In this document: positions 43,255 through 54,743 of the stretch, one piece after another | How the letters are laid out: each line of letters begins with the position of its first letter | How positions within the stretch are numbered: the stretch's first letter is position 1 | Source of the DNA: Actinomycetota bacterium | GTDB lineage: Bacteria > Actinomycetota > Acidimicrobiia > Acidimicrobiales > JAMCPD01 | Length of the DNA: 64,000 bases | NCBI GenBank assembly: GCA_023379935.1 | Contig: JAMCPD010000003.1 | Coordinates: 1 to 64,000, forward strand | Direction of reading: 5' to 3' | The notes under the pieces: model-generated | The model's input: only the letters and a program-made list of their open reading frames with translations | What the model was told of the DNA's origin: nothing | The model's database searches: none | Program-made: the position numbers and the translations under genes

Positions 43255-46200
43255 TCATCCGCCATTATGCTTTCTGGTTGATACCGCCGGTTTGGCGGTG
43301 GACGAGGTGGCGGTGGTGAGGGTCATCAGATTATTGGTATTCCACAAATCATGATGCTCTCGTGGCCATGGGCCACTTGGTGCGCCGCCTGGCGTGGGGG
43401 TATTCCAAACGAACAAGTAGCCTTCCCTCGTACCAGCTGCCAGTACCTGATTATCCAAGTTTCCAAACGGCCCAAAAGAGGGACTGTTCACCATCCAGCC
43501 GCCTGTAAACTTCGGAAAACCCGGTGCTTCTTCCCCTTTGATATTGAATGCACGCAAATCATAAGTAGCGCTGCCTTCCACCACATAAGGACCCTTGTTC
43601 CTCCCGCCTACATCGGCTACAATCGGCTGGTCGATAAACTGCATATCGCCCATTATCTGAGGAAATCCCGGCTGGAACTTACCTGTTGTTGCAGACCAAG
43701 CCGCCACTTGGGCCTCATGGGGATTCTGCTGTGCAACCAAACCCACATCCGCCATCTTACCTAAACTGAGTGCCGGGGCTACAAGAGTGATACCCTTGTT
43801 CCCTCCAAGGGGAGCAAAAGCAGGCATACCAAGAGCTGGCATGGTGATATTGAACAAGCCGGTAGAGTTGGAATCGGCGCCATGATGACGAAAAGCCATC
43901 ACATTCGGCAATCCGCCTGTAGTGCCCAGAAAAGAGGTGCCGTTCGGGTTCAATACGTATGCCGGTCCTGCTGCACTCATAACACCTACTTGTAATGTAT
44001 GATGAGCGGATAAAGCAGCCAAAACAGGGCTTCCACCCACACCATCACCTACATCAGGCAGCAAACCGGGATCCAGATCAGCTATTGAAACAGGCCAACC
44101 GGGCAAAAAAGCTCCCGGATTTGGATAACCGGGTGGAAAGGCAGTAGAAGTACCTAAATGCAAGGATCCGGTTGGATATATCGCATATACCATGGCATTA
44201 GCTGCACCCGAAAGAGCACCAAACAACTTTAACACATTGCCCGTAGAACCCAGGTAAGCGTTTGGCTGACCGCTGTACTCCTCATTGGAACCAACTATTA
44301 CATCCGGCGGACCCGAACCGCCGTTCAGGTTGCCAATAGCGGGTGTGTCCATCAACTTAGTACCTTGAGTTACGTTGGAGTTTGACGCAAATGTGACAGC
44401 ATTTGTAGTCGGATCGACCGAAGATACTTTAGACGGATCTACGACCAGTACCGGCCAACCGGGAACCGGCTGTCCGTTCGGCTCCCAGGCATAGACATGA
44501 CGATCCATTGCACTGGCTACTATATCAAGCTCACCATTTCCCTGAAGATCTGCTAATGCGACAGCTGCAAATATCCCCGGTAAAAGCCGATTGTTGGGGT
44601 TCAAGGCCGCGGGGGAAGAAAATTCCGGATTGGTGTGAACAGGAAACCCGGGTAACATCTGTCCATGCTGGTTCCAAGCATAGACATATCCGGCCAGGTC
44701 TGATGCAATCACGTCGAGATTATGTCCGGATGATTTGGCTAAATCCCCCACAGCAACCCCACCGATTATTTCCCCCCTTGGAACAGACGTTACGGCATGA
44801 GTAGCAAATGCAGGTTCCAACGCATGATATGGAAGTGGATTGGTGTAAACCGGCCAACCGGGGAGCTCTTTGCCATCCGGCTCCATAGCATAAATGGTCC
44901 CACCTGCTGTCGGAACTATCAATACATTTTGCCCGTTGTTACCTATGGGAGCCAGGGTAGGCGGCGCATCCAATGAAGAGGTAAAGCGCTTGGGAAAACC
45001 TGTGAGTAATGATGAATCTGCATGTAAGAACTCTGCCCGCCTCGACACACCTATCATCCCTTGAGAGTCCTGCACCACTACTTTGAGAGAAAAGGTAAAA
45101 CGATTGGGATCGGTAGTTCCTCCGGGTCCGACCGGTCCACCGGAAAAGTTATACCCCTTTGGAAACAGTCCTTTTATCTTCGACATGGAAATCCGCCCAA
45201 GCACCCCTGTTCTTACTCCCTGCCCGTGCCCCACTTCAACCAAGTGCCATGTGCTCGGATCAGGACCGACACCCGCATCCACCTGATAACGCCAGGATTT
45301 TGCTCTTGTAGTGCCAACAATACCATTTACAACTAAAGTTTCACCAGGTGAAAACGTTTCAAACCAAGAAGGAGAGTTGATCTGGGCTTGTGGCGGTATT
45401 TTCCCTTGAGCAATCCAGCTCACCAGTCGGGCTGCGTTAATGCGCCCGTATCCCGTATAAATGTCAAAACCGGGCTTGGTGTGATAGCGTGTTGTCGGCA
45501 TGGGAGCTCCAGTAACCGTATAGTTGTCAGCAGGTCCATACTTACCCGCGGATGTTTGGAAGTTGATGTCATTAGCGGACATCGTAACAAGCTGACGAAT
45601 CTCGTTTACCGACAGCGCTACCGGTTTGCCGGCAACAGTCTTGATCCCGGGATAAGGTTTGAGGTTGCCCTTGGACATGGCCTGTAAAGCTGCGGACTCA
45701 GCCAGACCCACTATCCCGGAACTGATACCGGTCGCCTCCGAAGAACAAGAAGCGGACTCCACACTAACCGCTATGTTTGCGCCATAGTTGGTGCAACCAT
45801 TCAAATAGAGATAACTTGGAGGGCTCATGGGTGGTTTACCGATATAAGGGGGGATACCCCCCGGCCAAGTTACGCTATTGACTACGATAGTATGTGCCAA
45901 CAGTGCGGGCAAGTTATGATGCTGAGCCTCTTCATCGGCTGCAGAAGCCATTATGGGTACACCATGAGCTTCTGCATAACTTACGGCCTGGCGTGAAGCG
46001 TTGGTAATATCATAAGTCCCAAGTGCTTCTTGGATTACATTAGCTCCACTGTCAACAGCAAATAACACTCCTTCAGCAAAAAGATTGGCGGAAGTAATAA
46101 AGCTGTCTCCTACCCTTACCGGCAAAACCATGCAGTTCGGGCATGCACCCAGGTAACTGCTGAGTAAATTGGAACTATTATGCGGAATGGTATTCGCTGC

Positions 46201-47199
46201 TCCGCTTGAATCCATAGCTTCACCGGTTCCATGATCATAGTGAACGACATCGTAGGGATTGTTATTATTATTTATAAAGTTCCATCCTGATATAGCCTCA
46301 GTGAAACCGGGCGGACCTTGATGTGCATAATAGTAGGGAGAACCGGCAGTACCAAAGGTATTTATCAGGTCCATTGGCGATATCATGTTTACCCCGGCGG
46401 TTGTTTCACAAAAATAAGGCTTTGACACTCTGGGATCGTTCACATACTGTGCTGCATTGATCACACCGGAGTTGTTCAGGTCGTAAGGATTAGAGTCTAA
46501 AAACTTTACGCCTTGTGCTTCAAGTTGAGGCTTTGTGAGCCCTTGTGCATCTTCGGGTAACGGTAAAGCCGCGGTGTTTATATAAAGTTTTTCAACTATT
46601 CCCGGCTTACACCACTCAATACCCGAGTCGGTTATTCCTATCAAGGTTGTCGGCCAACCGGTGGTGGTTTGCCAAGCTAAATCGACAGAGTTGCCTCTAA
46701 CCCCACATAACTCTTGAGGGTTTTTATATAAAAGAGGATTGTTGGATCTGGCGGAGGTCAGCTTCAAGTATTTATGCCCGCTCGTCGTGTTCCAGTTAAC
46801 AGGTCTCTCCGGTGGAGTGGTTATGGGAGTATGAGCATAACTCAGGTAGTTTTCCGGATTTGCACCAATAGGAGGCGGCGGCCAAGGAATGGAGCCAGTA
46901 AGGGTTTCGGCACCTGCTTGACCGGTATTGGGATCATTGGGAGTAGGCAGAGGAGGACAACTTGAAGGTCTGTAGGGTGTATATGAACTTTTCCAAACAG
47001 GTGCTTTTGGTAATGAGGGATAGAAAACTCCCATCCCTACCTTTTGAGTTACGTTGGCGCACCCTGATATCACAACAGCAAGTATCATCAACCCTAAAAG
47101 TAGCAGATGTTTGTTCACACCGGGATAAGGGGGGCCGCTGTGGTTGGTTTTAAAGGTGGGGTTGGTTTTGATGGGGTTACCGATTTCTCTCGTGTGCAT
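43255..47199 (-). CDS. Giant subtilase-like lipoprotein with beta-propeller-type repeats
   Basis: Predicted 1,314-residue exported lipoprotein. A hydrophobic segment ends in the lipobox VISGC (Cys47). A subtilisin-like domain spans about 180-610: the Asp motif LIGITDSGIEW (Asp191) and His motif DHGTGEAMDSSG (His323) are present, but the oxyanion Asn position reads ASAADEE (Asp422) and the GTSxAxP serine motif reads EATGISSG with Thr490 at the Ser position. The C-terminal ~550 residues contain repeated LPGWPV/LPGFPV plus VYAW units, resembling FG-GAP/PQQ-like beta-propeller blades. It may be an inactive or altered protease acting as a surface binding protein (inference). Stands alone, downstream of pimB-like. 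Confidence 0.8.
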   Translation of the reverse strand: MHTREIGNPIKTNPTFKTNHSGPPYPGVNKHLLLLGLMILAVVISGCANVTQKVGMGVFYPSLPKAPVWKSSYTPYRPSSCPPLPTPNDPNTGQAGAETLTGSIPWPPPPIGANPENYLSYAHTPITTPPERPVNWNTTSGHKYLKLTSARSNNPLLYKNPQELCGVRGNSVDLAWQTTTGWPTTLIGITDSGIEWCKPGIVEKLYINTAALPLPEDAQGLTKPQLEAQGVKFLDSNPYDLNNSGVINAAQYVNDPRVSKPYFCETTAGVNMISPMDLINTFGTAGSPYYYAHQGPPGFTEAISGWNFINNNNNPYDVVHYDHGTGEAMDSSGAANTIPHNSSNLLSSYLGACPNCMVLPVRVGDSFITSANLFAEGVLFAVDSGANVIQEALGTYDITNASRQAVSYAEAHGVPIMASAADEEAQHHNLPALLAHTIVVNSVTWPGGIPPYIGKPPMSPPSYLYLNGCTNYGANIAVSVESASCSSEATGISSGIVGLAESAALQAMSKGNLKPYPGIKTVAGKPVALSVNEIRQLVTMSANDINFQTSAGKYGPADNYTVTGAPMPTTRYHTKPGFDIYTGYGRINAARLVSWIAQGKIPPQAQINSPSWFETFSPGETLVVNGIVGTTRAKSWRYQVDAGVGPDPSTWHLVEVGHGQGVRTGVLGRISMSKIKGLFPKGYNFSGGPVGPGGTTDPNRFTFSLKVVVQDSQGMIGVSRRAEFLHADSSLLTGFPKRFTSSLDAPPTLAPIGNNGQNVLIVPTAGGTIYAMEPDGKELPGWPVYTNPLPYHALEPAFATHAVTSVPRGEIIGGVAVGDLAKSSGHNLDVIASDLAGYVYAWNQHGQMLPGFPVHTNPEFSSPAALNPNNRLLPGIFAAVALADLQGNGELDIVASAMDRHVYAWEPNGQPVPGWPVLVVDPSKVSSVDPTTNAVTFASNSNVTQGTKLMDTPAIGNLNGGSGPPDVIVGSNEEYSGQPNAYLGSTGNVLKLFGALSGAANAMVYAIYPTGSLHLGTSTAFPPGYPNPGAFLPGWPVSIADLDPGLLPDVGDGVGGSPVLAALSAHHTLQVGVMSAAGPAYVLNPNGTSFLGTTGGLPNVMAFRHHGADSNSTGLFNITMPALGMPAFAPLGGNKGITLVAPALSLGKMADVGLVAQQNPHEAQVAAWSATTGKFQPGFPQIMGDMQFIDQPIVADVGGRNKGPYVVEGSATYDLRAFNIKGEEAPGFPKFTGGWMVNSPSFGPFGNLDNQVLAAGTREGYLFVWNTPTPGGAPSGPWPREHHDLWNTNNLMTLTTATSSTAKPAVSTRKHNGG

Positions 47200-47290
47200 T
47201 GCTTATCCTCTCACGTTTCTGTTTGCACTTTTTTAAATAGTTTGTCTTTAAACAGTTATAGTCTAAATCCTCCATCAAAAATTAATCAAA

Positions 47291-48430
47291 TCAACAAAAG
47301 TTATCGTTTAACCCATCCGCCAAGATAAGCGACAGTTTATCATACTCAAACAGATTGACCGCACGCTGTCTGGCTGCGGCACCCATAGAAATACGCAACT
47401 TAGGGTTGTCGAGTAACTTGATCAAAGCTCGCCCGAGTTCATCTATATCTGAAGGATTATCGAGCACTATACCGGTTTTTCCGTCTTCAACCGCTTCTTT
47501 CGACCCACCGGAATCTCCCGCTATTTGCGGTACTGCACAGGCTGAAGCCTCCAAAAATACTATACCAAAACCTTCCTGTTCCAACCCCCACCATCTGTTT
47601 GTACACGCCATAACGAATATATCCGCGCCGGTATAGAGTGCGGACAAATCAGCATCATCAACCTGGCCCAAAAAATGAACCGGTGCTTTCAACCTGGTTG
47701 CCAACTCAACAAGTCCAGTCCGAGATCTGCCTGTCCCGGCTATCACTACAATAAAATCATCCCTGCCCGAACTGTTCAGTCGGGCGGCAGCTTGAATTAA
47801 AAACGCCATTCCTTTCCTCGGCACCAACCTGGACAAACCGAGAATAACCTTTTTACCATTCTGCGCTAACTCGCGAAAGCGGCTTGACTCTTTGGGTTTG
47901 AAGCGATTTGTATCCACGCCGGGCGGTACGACAATCACGGGAACGTTTGTTGTGCCGATTAAACGTCTAGCAGTTCCCGCAACGTATTCACCCGCCGCTA
48001 TCACAAGTGAAGCATTTCGCAACACAAACTCAACCATAGAACGTAAACCGGCCAAACGGGCAGGCAAGACAGCCTCTGCACCATGCAGAACAACAGCATA
48101 AGGGATTTTTAAAAATGGGCCCGACAATCCTAAGGGTAACACCGGATCTAAAACAACCATCTCGGCATTGAATTTGCCTGCCTCTGATTGAATTTTATGA
48201 AGCAACGAAATACTCGGCAATAACATACTGGCGCTCGTTCGCTGTATCGACATAGCAGAACTTTTGTCAAAGATCTCCGCCCCCGGATATCGGGTTGTCA
48301 ACACCTGAAAGGAGGATGTATCAAGCCTGCGCCACAGCTCCCAAAGATACGTCTGAATACCGCCTGATTTAGGAGGGAAATCGTTGGTAACAAGGAGATG
48401 GCGCAAAACGGGATAGTGGGGATGCGTCAC
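47291..48430 (-). CDS. pimB: PimB-like GT4 glycosyltransferase
   Basis: GT-B fold glycosyltransferase family 4, 379 residues. The start [46 protein letters not shown] and [24 protein letters not shown] closely resemble the mycobacterial phosphatidyl-myo-inositol mannosyltransferase PimB. This suggests synthesis of mannosylated phosphoinositides, though other GDP-mannose-dependent acceptors are possible. Start overlaps the uvrB stop by 4 bases. Confidence 0.82.
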   Translation of the reverse strand: MTHPHYPVLRHLLVTNDFPPKSGGIQTYLWELWRRLDTSSFQVLTTRYPGAEIFDKSSAMSIQRTSASMLLPSISLLHKIQSEAGKFNAEMVVLDPVLPLGLSGPFLKIPYAVVLHGAEAVLPARLAGLRSMVEFVLRNASLVIAAGEYVAGTARRLIGTTNVPVIVVPPGVDTNRFKPKESSRFRELAQNGKKVILGLSRLVPRKGMAFLIQAAARLNSSGRDDFIVVIAGTGRSRTGLVELATRLKAPVHFLGQVDDADLSALYTGADIFVMACTNRWWGLEQEGFGIVFLEASACAVPQIAGDSGGSKEAVEDGKTGIVLDNPSDIDELGRALIKLLDNPKLRISMGAAARQRAVNLFEYDKLSLILADGLNDNFC

Positions 48431-50490
48431 CTGAAATGCCGTATACCTTTTGTTTCTTCAGCTGTCTTTAATGCACCTTTCAGCTGTTGAATTTCATCCC
48501 GCAATACGGCCGCATGCTCAAATCGTAAATTTGAAGCTGCTTCACGCATCTCTTCTTCCAACTCTCGTATAAGCGATGTCAATGATGTCTTATTCGAAGT
48601 TGTATCAAAATTTTCTTCGTGAACAGCGCGAGAAGTGCTACCGCTGCCAGAAATACGGTTAAAGGCGGTATGCTTTTCTGAAATAACAGCCACATTGTGA
48701 ACCTTGTCTAAAATATCCGCCACCGCCTTTTGAATAGTCTTCGGATTTATGCCATGTTCAATATTGTATTTCTGCTGCAAAGCACGCCTACGCTGTGTTT
48801 CAGCTATAGCTTTTCGCATGGCGGCAGTCAAATGATCACCATACATTACAACTTCTCCGTCAACATTACGCGCCGCTCTACCCATTGTCTGCATCAAGGA
48901 GGTTTCACTGCGCAGAAAACCTTCTTTATCGGCATCTAAAATGGCGACTAAAGAAACCTCCGGTAAATCCAACCCTTCACGCAGCAGATTAATGCCTACC
49001 AAAACATCAAATACGCCAAGTCTTAAATCTCTGAGTATTTCTATACGTTCTAAGGTGTTGATATTGGAGTGTAAATACCTGGCTTTAATCCCAAGCTCTA
49101 TTAGATAATCGGAAAGATCCTCAGCCATCTTTTTGGTCAGGGTAACTACCAAAACCCTGCCGCAAGATTCAACAACTCCCCTTATACGCTCCACTAAGTC
49201 ATCTATCTGGTTGACAGTAGGTTGCACGACTATCTTAGGATCAATCAGACCCGTGGGGCGTACTATCTGTTCGACTACCTGCGAAGAGTGTTCTATCTCC
49301 CACGGTGCCGGAGTTGCGGACATAAATATACACTGTTTTATACGCTCTAAAAACTCATCAAACTTGAGTGGTCTGTTGTCTAAAGCGGAGGGCAGTCTAA
49401 ATCCATGTTCAACGAGTGTAAGTTTGCGTGAACGATCCCCATTATACTGGCCGCGCAGTTGGGGAATTGTAACATGACTCTCATCTACAATCACAAGAAA
49501 CTCCTCGGGAAAGTAGTCCAGCAGCGTCCAAGGCGGCTCACCGGCACCTCGTCCATCAATATGGCGGCTGTAGTTTTCAATGCCGCTGCACACACCAATC
49601 TCACCTAACATCTCCAAATCATGTCTGGTACGCATACCTAAGCGCTGTGCCTCAAGGAGCTTGCCTTGACTCGTAAGCTCACTCAAGCGTTCTTTCATCT
49701 CGGCTTTGATAGAAGCAATGGCTGTTTTCATACGATCTTTTGGAGCCACATAATGAGTTGCGGGAAAAATTACAAGTTCGTCTATCTCTTGTATAACTTG
49801 GCCAAGCATGGGATCAAACCAGCTCAAGCGTTCTATCTCATCGCCAAACAGTTCAATGCGAACAGGGACTTGCTCATAGGCCGGATGTACATCTATCGTG
49901 TCTCCCTTTACCATGAATTTCCCACGAGTTACGCTGACATCATTGCGTTCATAACCCAGTTCAACCAGTTTGGCAAGAATATCCCGCTGATCCAGAAAAT
50001 CGCCGCGCCGTAAGATCAAAATCATGTTCCGGTACTCTTGGGGTGCCCCCAAACCGTATATGCAGGAAACAGAGGCAACAACTACAACATCAGAACGCAT
50101 CAGTAAAGCTGAAGTTGTGGCATGACGAAGACGATCAACCTCATCATTTATCGAGGAGTCCTTTTCTATGTAGGTGTCCGTAACAGGCATATAGGCTTCC
50201 GGTTGATAGTAATCATAGTAAGAAACAAAGTACTCCACTCTGTTATCGGGGAAGAGTTCCCTGAACTCACTTGCCAGCTGTGCAGCAAGCGACTTATTTG
50301 GTGCTATGACAAGTGTTGGACGATTAACGGCCTCAATTGTCCATGCAATGGTGGCACTTTTCCCGCTGCCTGTTATACCGAGCAGAGTCTGAAATCTCTC
50401 CCCACGCGTTACGCCGGCGGCTAAGGCCTTTATAGCCTTCGGCTGATCACCTGCGGGTTTAAAATCAGAAACTACATGAAAATCAGGCAC
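48427..50490 (-). CDS. uvrB: Excinuclease ABC subunit B
   Basis: DNA damage-verification helicase of nucleotide excision repair, 687 residues, normal length. Walker A is [13 protein letters not shown] near residue 38; the beta-hairpin region [64 protein letters not shown] and a C-terminal UVR motif (about 635-670) are all visible. It lies between coaE and the pimB-like gene on the same strand. Confidence 0.97.
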   Translation of the reverse strand: MPDFHVVSDFKPAGDQPKAIKALAAGVTRGERFQTLLGITGSGKSATIAWTIEAVNRPTLVIAPNKSLAAQLASEFRELFPDNRVEYFVSYYDYYQPEAYMPVTDTYIEKDSSINDEVDRLRHATTSALLMRSDVVVVASVSCIYGLGAPQEYRNMILILRRGDFLDQRDILAKLVELGYERNDVSVTRGKFMVKGDTIDVHPAYEQVPVRIELFGDEIERLSWFDPMLGQVIQEIDELVIFPATHYVAPKDRMKTAIASIKAEMKERLSELTSQGKLLEAQRLGMRTRHDLEMLGEIGVCSGIENYSRHIDGRGAGEPPWTLLDYFPEEFLVIVDESHVTIPQLRGQYNGDRSRKLTLVEHGFRLPSALDNRPLKFDEFLERIKQCIFMSATPAPWEIEHSSQVVEQIVRPTGLIDPKIVVQPTVNQIDDLVERIRGVVESCGRVLVVTLTKKMAEDLSDYLIELGIKARYLHSNINTLERIEILRDLRLGVFDVLVGINLLREGLDLPEVSLVAILDADKEGFLRSETSLMQTMGRAARNVDGEVVMYGDHLTAAMRKAIAETQRRRALQQKYNIEHGINPKTIQKAVADILDKVHNVAVISEKHTAFNRISGSGSTSRAVHEENFDTTSNKTSLTSLIRELEEEMREAASNLRFEHAAVLRDEIQQLKGALKTAEETKGIRHFR

Positions 50491-50499
50491 TTTTCGTAC

Positions 50500-51195
50500 T
50501 CATACAGTCCAATTGCGCTTAGAGACAAGCAGTCCGCTGATCCATTCCCATGCCATATCTACTTGCTTTTTCAAGTCTTGCAAAGTTCCGGAGTTGTCTA
50601 TAATGAAATCGGCTATCTGAGCGCGGGTTTCCCTGGAAGCTTGAGAACGCATCCGAAGGGCTACATCAGATGGATTCATCCCCCTTTTTTCTATTAACCT
50701 CTTTGAACATACCTCTTCGGGTGCATCAACTACAATAGTGCCTAAAAGTCCTCCCTCTTTTCCTTCGAAAAACCTGCCTGTACCGATATCTTTCGATTCC
50801 GCCAAAAGCGGTATATCCAACAACACTATCCTCTCTTTATCAAGGGCTTCGCCTAGGTGAGCATCTTTGGCGGTCGACTCCTCGGCAGCCAATTTACTCA
50901 AACGCTGGAGGATTTCTTTGCCGATTTGCGGATGAGTAATAGAGTTCAAATCAGCCAGAGCATCGGAATCGGAAAAAACCACCTCAGCTAATGCTTCCCT
51001 GTCCAAGCTGCCATCTTTTGTCAGTATAGTCGTACCAAACCGTTTTACAATTTTTTTATAAGCAGGCTTTCCGACAAGTACGACCTCTTTGGCTATTTGA
51101 TCTGCATCCAACAAGAACGCTCCCTTGTCAACCAGCATTGTCCCAACTGTAGATTTTCCCGAGCCTATGCCGCCCGTAAGTCCAATGGTTAACAT
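50500..51195 (-). CDS. coaE: Dephospho-CoA kinase
   Basis: Last step of coenzyme A synthesis. About 231 residues. P-loop GLTGGIGSGKSTVG at the N-terminus, LLDADQIAKEVV, LLDIPLLAES and RGMNPSDVALRMRSQ fit CoaE. The ORF track extends to a TTG at 51219, but the ATG at 51195 places the P-loop at the usual distance from the N-terminus. Nine bases upstream of uvrB; together with the GT2 gene they may be one transcription unit. Confidence 0.93.
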   Translation of the reverse strand: MLTIGLTGGIGSGKSTVGTMLVDKGAFLLDADQIAKEVVLVGKPAYKKIVKRFGTTILTKDGSLDREALAEVVFSDSDALADLNSITHPQIGKEILQRLSKLAAEESTAKDAHLGEALDKERIVLLDIPLLAESKDIGTGRFFEGKEGGLLGTIVVDAPEEVCSKRLIEKRGMNPSDVALRMRSQASRETRAQIADFIIDNSGTLQDLKKQVDMAWEWISGLLVSKRNWTV

Positions 51196-51222
51196 CCCAA
51201 AACTGCCATAACTAATCAACCA

Positions 51223-51933
51223 TTACTTAATGGAGACCACTCTATAGTGGATCAAGGTAGTAAGAGCTTTAATCCCGTCTTTCCACGTGATCTTCTTCCC
51301 CTCTTTTACTTCTCTGCCTGCATAAGAGATAGGTACTTGGTAAATACGGTAACCTAATCGCAGTATCTTGGCGGTTACTTCGGGTTCAAATTCAAAGCGA
51401 TTTGCTTTAATGGTAAACCGTTCTAAAATTTCACGATCAAACAGCTTATATCCAACCTCCATATCAGACAAGGTTGAGGAGTACAAAATATTGGTCAACA
51501 TCGTAAGAAAACGGTTACCTATCCAATGTGAGGGAAGCATATTTTTGCGTTCACCACCAAAACGGCTGCCATAAACTACTTGTGCCTTACCTTTGAGGAT
51601 CGGATTCAACAAGCGATGCCAATCATCGGGATCATATTCAAGATCAGCATCTTGAATAAGGATCAAGTCCCCTCGCGCTTGGACCAAGGCAGAGCGTACA
51701 GCGGCTCCTTTGCCTTGATTTTTATCATGTACAATAACTTCGAGAGTGGAATCACGCAACGCAGTTAAAATATCTGTAGTTCCATCTGTCGATCCGTCAT
51801 CTACTACGATGATCTCCTTACTTATCGGCAGTTCAACAGCTCGAGCACAGCGTATTATCTCAGCGATAGTATTACGTTCATTGTACACGGGGATGATAAC
51901 CGACAACATTTTAAACTGTTTCATATACTCCAT
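51223..51933 (-). CDS. GT2 glycosyltransferase (dolichyl/polyprenyl-phosphate sugar synthase type)
   Basis: A 236-residue GT-A enzyme: LSVIIPVYNERNTIAEII, VVDDGSTDGT, DADLEYDPDDW (the DXD-like site) and a QVPISYAGREVKEGKKITWKDG segment are typical of dolichol-phosphate mannose/glucose synthase-like proteins. It lacks the C-terminal membrane segments some family members have. It could supply a lipid-linked sugar for GT-C enzymes such as the pair at 29.6-32.4 kb (inference). ATG start. Confidence 0.88.
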   Translation of the reverse strand: MEYMKQFKMLSVIIPVYNERNTIAEIIRCARAVELPISKEIIVVDDGSTDGTTDILTALRDSTLEVIVHDKNQGKGAAVRSALVQARGDLILIQDADLEYDPDDWHRLLNPILKGKAQVVYGSRFGGERKNMLPSHWIGNRFLTMLTNILYSSTLSDMEVGYKLFDREILERFTIKANRFEFEPEVTAKILRLGYRIYQVPISYAGREVKEGKKITWKDGIKALTTLIHYRVVSIK

Positions 51934-51970
51934 GAACGACTATTATACAGCTCTCAAGTACCACAAGATT

Positions 51971-52933
51971 TTAAATATCATGCTGGAAGCCTGAGCGAGG
52001 TAAAACTTTACCATCCAGCAAAAGTTGACCGGCTGCATTGGTACACACCCCTATCTCCAAAGGCATACTTAGACCTGTCTTCCGAAAAACACTCCTCACC
52101 AGTTCTAAATCAGAAGCACAAAAAACCAACTCGTAATCTTCCCCGCCAAAAAGCGCATCTTCCGCCGAAACTCCGTCCGCCACCGGTAGACTGCTAAGCT
52201 CAATGCCGACGCCGGAAGAGTCGATGATATGCCCCAAGTCTTGGGAGAAACCGTCCGAAACATCAATCATGGCTGTGGCGCCTGCCATAGCGGCTGCTTT
52301 GCCTTCAAGCAGTTTGGGTGTTGGTCTAAGATATGCTTTTGTAAAAACATCCAAGAGAGGATAATCATCCTGTTTGGCGCGGAGTTTCAATAGTCTCAAA
52401 CCACAAGCAGCTCGACCAAAGCATCCTGTGGCAAAAACGGTATCACCAACCTTGGCGCCGGAACGGAGTACCGGAGCACTGCCAGTCGAAACCCCTAAAA
52501 CAGTAACAGTTACCATAACTTGGGTTGCAACGGAGATGTCTCCTCCCACAACAAAACAACCGAATTCACGGGCGGCAGATATCGCACTCTCGTGCAGAGA
52601 AACAAAATCAGTGCCTTTTGGTGCAGCAACAGAAATTAAGCTCCTGAACGGACTGCCACCCATAGCTGCTATATCACTAACAGCGGTTGCCACCGCTTTG
52701 TAACCAAGTTCCTCTAGAGTAGCAAAAGCTAAATCCATATGTACGCCGGCGGTTGTCATATCGGTTGTTGCCAATAGAGTGGAGTCGCCAAGCTTTATAA
52801 CCGCAGCGTCATCCCCCACCCACACTTCGTTTTCTGCGGGGGTACCAACCATTTTTTTTATCTGTTCTATAAGAGCGAATTCGCCTAACGCGCTAATAAG
52901 AAGTAGATTAGTAAAAAGTATGACTGCAAACAC
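51971..52933 (-). CDS. thiL: Thiamine-monophosphate kinase
   Basis: Phosphorylates thiamine monophosphate to thiamine diphosphate, the cofactor of IlvB and the ThDP enzyme at 59977. 320 residues. [12 protein letters not shown] near the start, [38 protein letters not shown] and the [15 protein letters not shown] segment identify the family. GTG at 52933 is the only standard start before the conserved GEF motif, giving ~16 extra residues and a 14-base overlap with the divergent pckG start. A rarer start codon nearer the motif (an ATT is in frame) cannot be excluded. Confidence 0.92.
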   Translation of the reverse strand: MFAVILFTNLLLISALGEFALIEQIKKMVGTPAENEVWVGDDAAVIKLGDSTLLATTDMTTAGVHMDLAFATLEELGYKAVATAVSDIAAMGGSPFRSLISVAAPKGTDFVSLHESAISAAREFGCFVVGGDISVATQVMVTVTVLGVSTGSAPVLRSGAKVGDTVFATGCFGRAACGLRLLKLRAKQDDYPLLDVFTKAYLRPTPKLLEGKAAAMAGATAMIDVSDGFSQDLGHIIDSSGVGIELSSLPVADGVSAEDALFGGEDYELVFCASDLELVRSVFRKTGLSMPLEIGVCTNAAGQLLLDGKVLPRSGFQHDI

Positions 52934-54719
52934 AAATAATCAAAAACTTATCAAGTGGGTAGAGGAGTTTGCCAAGTTGACCACCCCAAAAAATATTTAT
53001 TGGTGTGACGGTTCGGACAAAGAGTATGATCAGCTTACTCAGCAAATGGTTAAATCTGGTATGCTCGTTCCCCTTTCTTCACAACTGCGACCCAACAGCT
53101 ACTGGGCACATTCCGATCCGCAAGATGTAGCAAGAGTAGAAGAACGTACATTTATATGCTCAATTGAACAACGGGATGCAGGCCCTACCAACAACTGGTG
53201 TGACCCCGGCGAAATGCGCAATGAATTAACCGGCTTGTTCAACGGGTCAATGAAGGGCAGGACCATGTATGTGGTTCCTTTCTCAATGGGCCCTCTCGGC
53301 TCTCCAATTGCTCATATAGGGGTTCAACTAACCGATTCTCCCTACGTGGCAGCCAATATGAAAATTATGACCAGAATGGGGCAGCCTGTTTTGGATATAC
53401 TGGGTCAAAGCGGTTATTTCGTGCCTTGTTTACACTCTGTCGGAGCACCCTTGGATGACGCTTTAGAAGACACCAGCTGGCCTTGCAATCCCACCAACAA
53501 GTATATAGTCCACTTTCCCGAAACAAGAGAGATCTGGTCTTACGGTTCCGGGTATGGTGGCAACGCATTGTTGGGCAAAAAATGTTTTGCTCTGCGTATA
53601 GCATCTGTAATGGCTCATGACGACGGTTGGTTGGCGGAACACATGTTGATCCTAAAACTAACCTCCCCTCAAGGTAGTGTCCGTTACATTACGGGTGCAT
53701 TCCCATCCGCTTGCGGAAAAACCAATCTGTCAATGCTAACACCAACCATCAAGGGCTGGAAGATTGAAACTGTAGGTGAAGATATTTGCTGGATGAAGTT
53801 TGACAACGAAGGATACTTGAGAGCCATTAACCCTGAAGCCGGTTATTTTGGGGTAGCACCCGGCACAAATGGAAAGACGAATCTTAACGCAATGCGTACC
53901 CTGTGGGGTAACTGCATATTTACCAACACAGCTTTGACTGATGAGCGGGATGTATGGTGGGAAGGGATGAGTGATGATCCACCATCACACCTAATTGACT
54001 GGAAAAACAACGATTGGACACCCGCAGCATCCACCCCAGCTGCTCATCCAAATGCACGTTTTACCGCACCGGCTTGCCAAAACCCGGTAATTGCACCCGA
54101 ATGGGAAGATCCAAAGGGCGTACCAATTTCCGCGATACTGTTTGGCGGAAGACGATCAACAACAGTTCCTCTGGTATACCAGGCATTCAACTGGACACAT
54201 GGGGTATTTTTGGGATCAACCATGGGATCAGAAACCACGGCTGCAGCCGCCGGACAGGTCGGACAGTTAAGGCGGGACCCCTTCGCCATGCTGCCATTTT
54301 GCGGTTATAACATGGCTGACTACTTTAATCACTGGCTATCCATAGGTGAGCGAGGGCACGCCGAAAAGCTGCCGAAAATATTCAGTGTTAACTGGTTCCG
54401 TAAGAATCAAGAGGGTAAATGGCTATGGCCGGGATACGGTGAAAATTCACGGGTATTGAAATGGGTGTTTGAACGCTGCGACAATACAGCTGAAGCTGTA
54501 GAGACACCTATAGGTTTGATTCCGAACGCTCAATCACTGGGCATATCGGAAATTGGAATCCAAGAAGAGGATGCCAAAGAGTTACTAAAGGTTGATGCTA
54601 AGGAGTGGGATACGGAAATAGAACTTATCAGTCGCCACTACGAACGATTTGGTGATCTGCTTCCCTATCAACTTGACAATGAACTGGCAGAACTTAAAAA
54701 ACGGATTGATTCAATTTAG
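52920..54719 (+). CDS. pckG: Phosphoenolpyruvate carboxykinase (GTP)
   Basis: Interconverts oxaloacetate and PEP using GTP; 599 residues, the usual length. [21 protein letters not shown], the P-loop [26 protein letters not shown] and [14 protein letters not shown] are diagnostic of the GTP-dependent class common in actinobacteria. The ORF track begins at 52779, but those 47 extra residues are antisense to thiL; ATG 52920 gives the expected N-terminus. Its start overlaps the divergent thiL start by 14 bases. Confidence 0.96.
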   Translation: MTANTNNQKLIKWVEEFAKLTTPKNIYWCDGSDKEYDQLTQQMVKSGMLVPLSSQLRPNSYWAHSDPQDVARVEERTFICSIEQRDAGPTNNWCDPGEMRNELTGLFNGSMKGRTMYVVPFSMGPLGSPIAHIGVQLTDSPYVAANMKIMTRMGQPVLDILGQSGYFVPCLHSVGAPLDDALEDTSWPCNPTNKYIVHFPETREIWSYGSGYGGNALLGKKCFALRIASVMAHDDGWLAEHMLILKLTSPQGSVRYITGAFPSACGKTNLSMLTPTIKGWKIETVGEDICWMKFDNEGYLRAINPEAGYFGVAPGTNGKTNLNAMRTLWGNCIFTNTALTDERDVWWEGMSDDPPSHLIDWKNNDWTPAASTPAAHPNARFTAPACQNPVIAPEWEDPKGVPISAILFGGRRSTTVPLVYQAFNWTHGVFLGSTMGSETTAAAAGQVGQLRRDPFAMLPFCGYNMADYFNHWLSIGERGHAEKLPKIFSVNWFRKNQEGKWLWPGYGENSRVLKWVFERCDNTAEAVETPIGLIPNAQSLGISEIGIQEEDAKELLKVDAKEWDTEIELISRHYERFGDLLPYQLDNELAELKKRIDSI

Positions 54720-54743
54720 CGCAGATTGATCAGAAAAGTTAAC

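Noticed and set aside
52779-52919. N-terminal extension of pckG in the ORF track
   Set aside because: It is antisense to thiL and does not resemble PEP carboxykinase; the ATG at 52920 fits the family.
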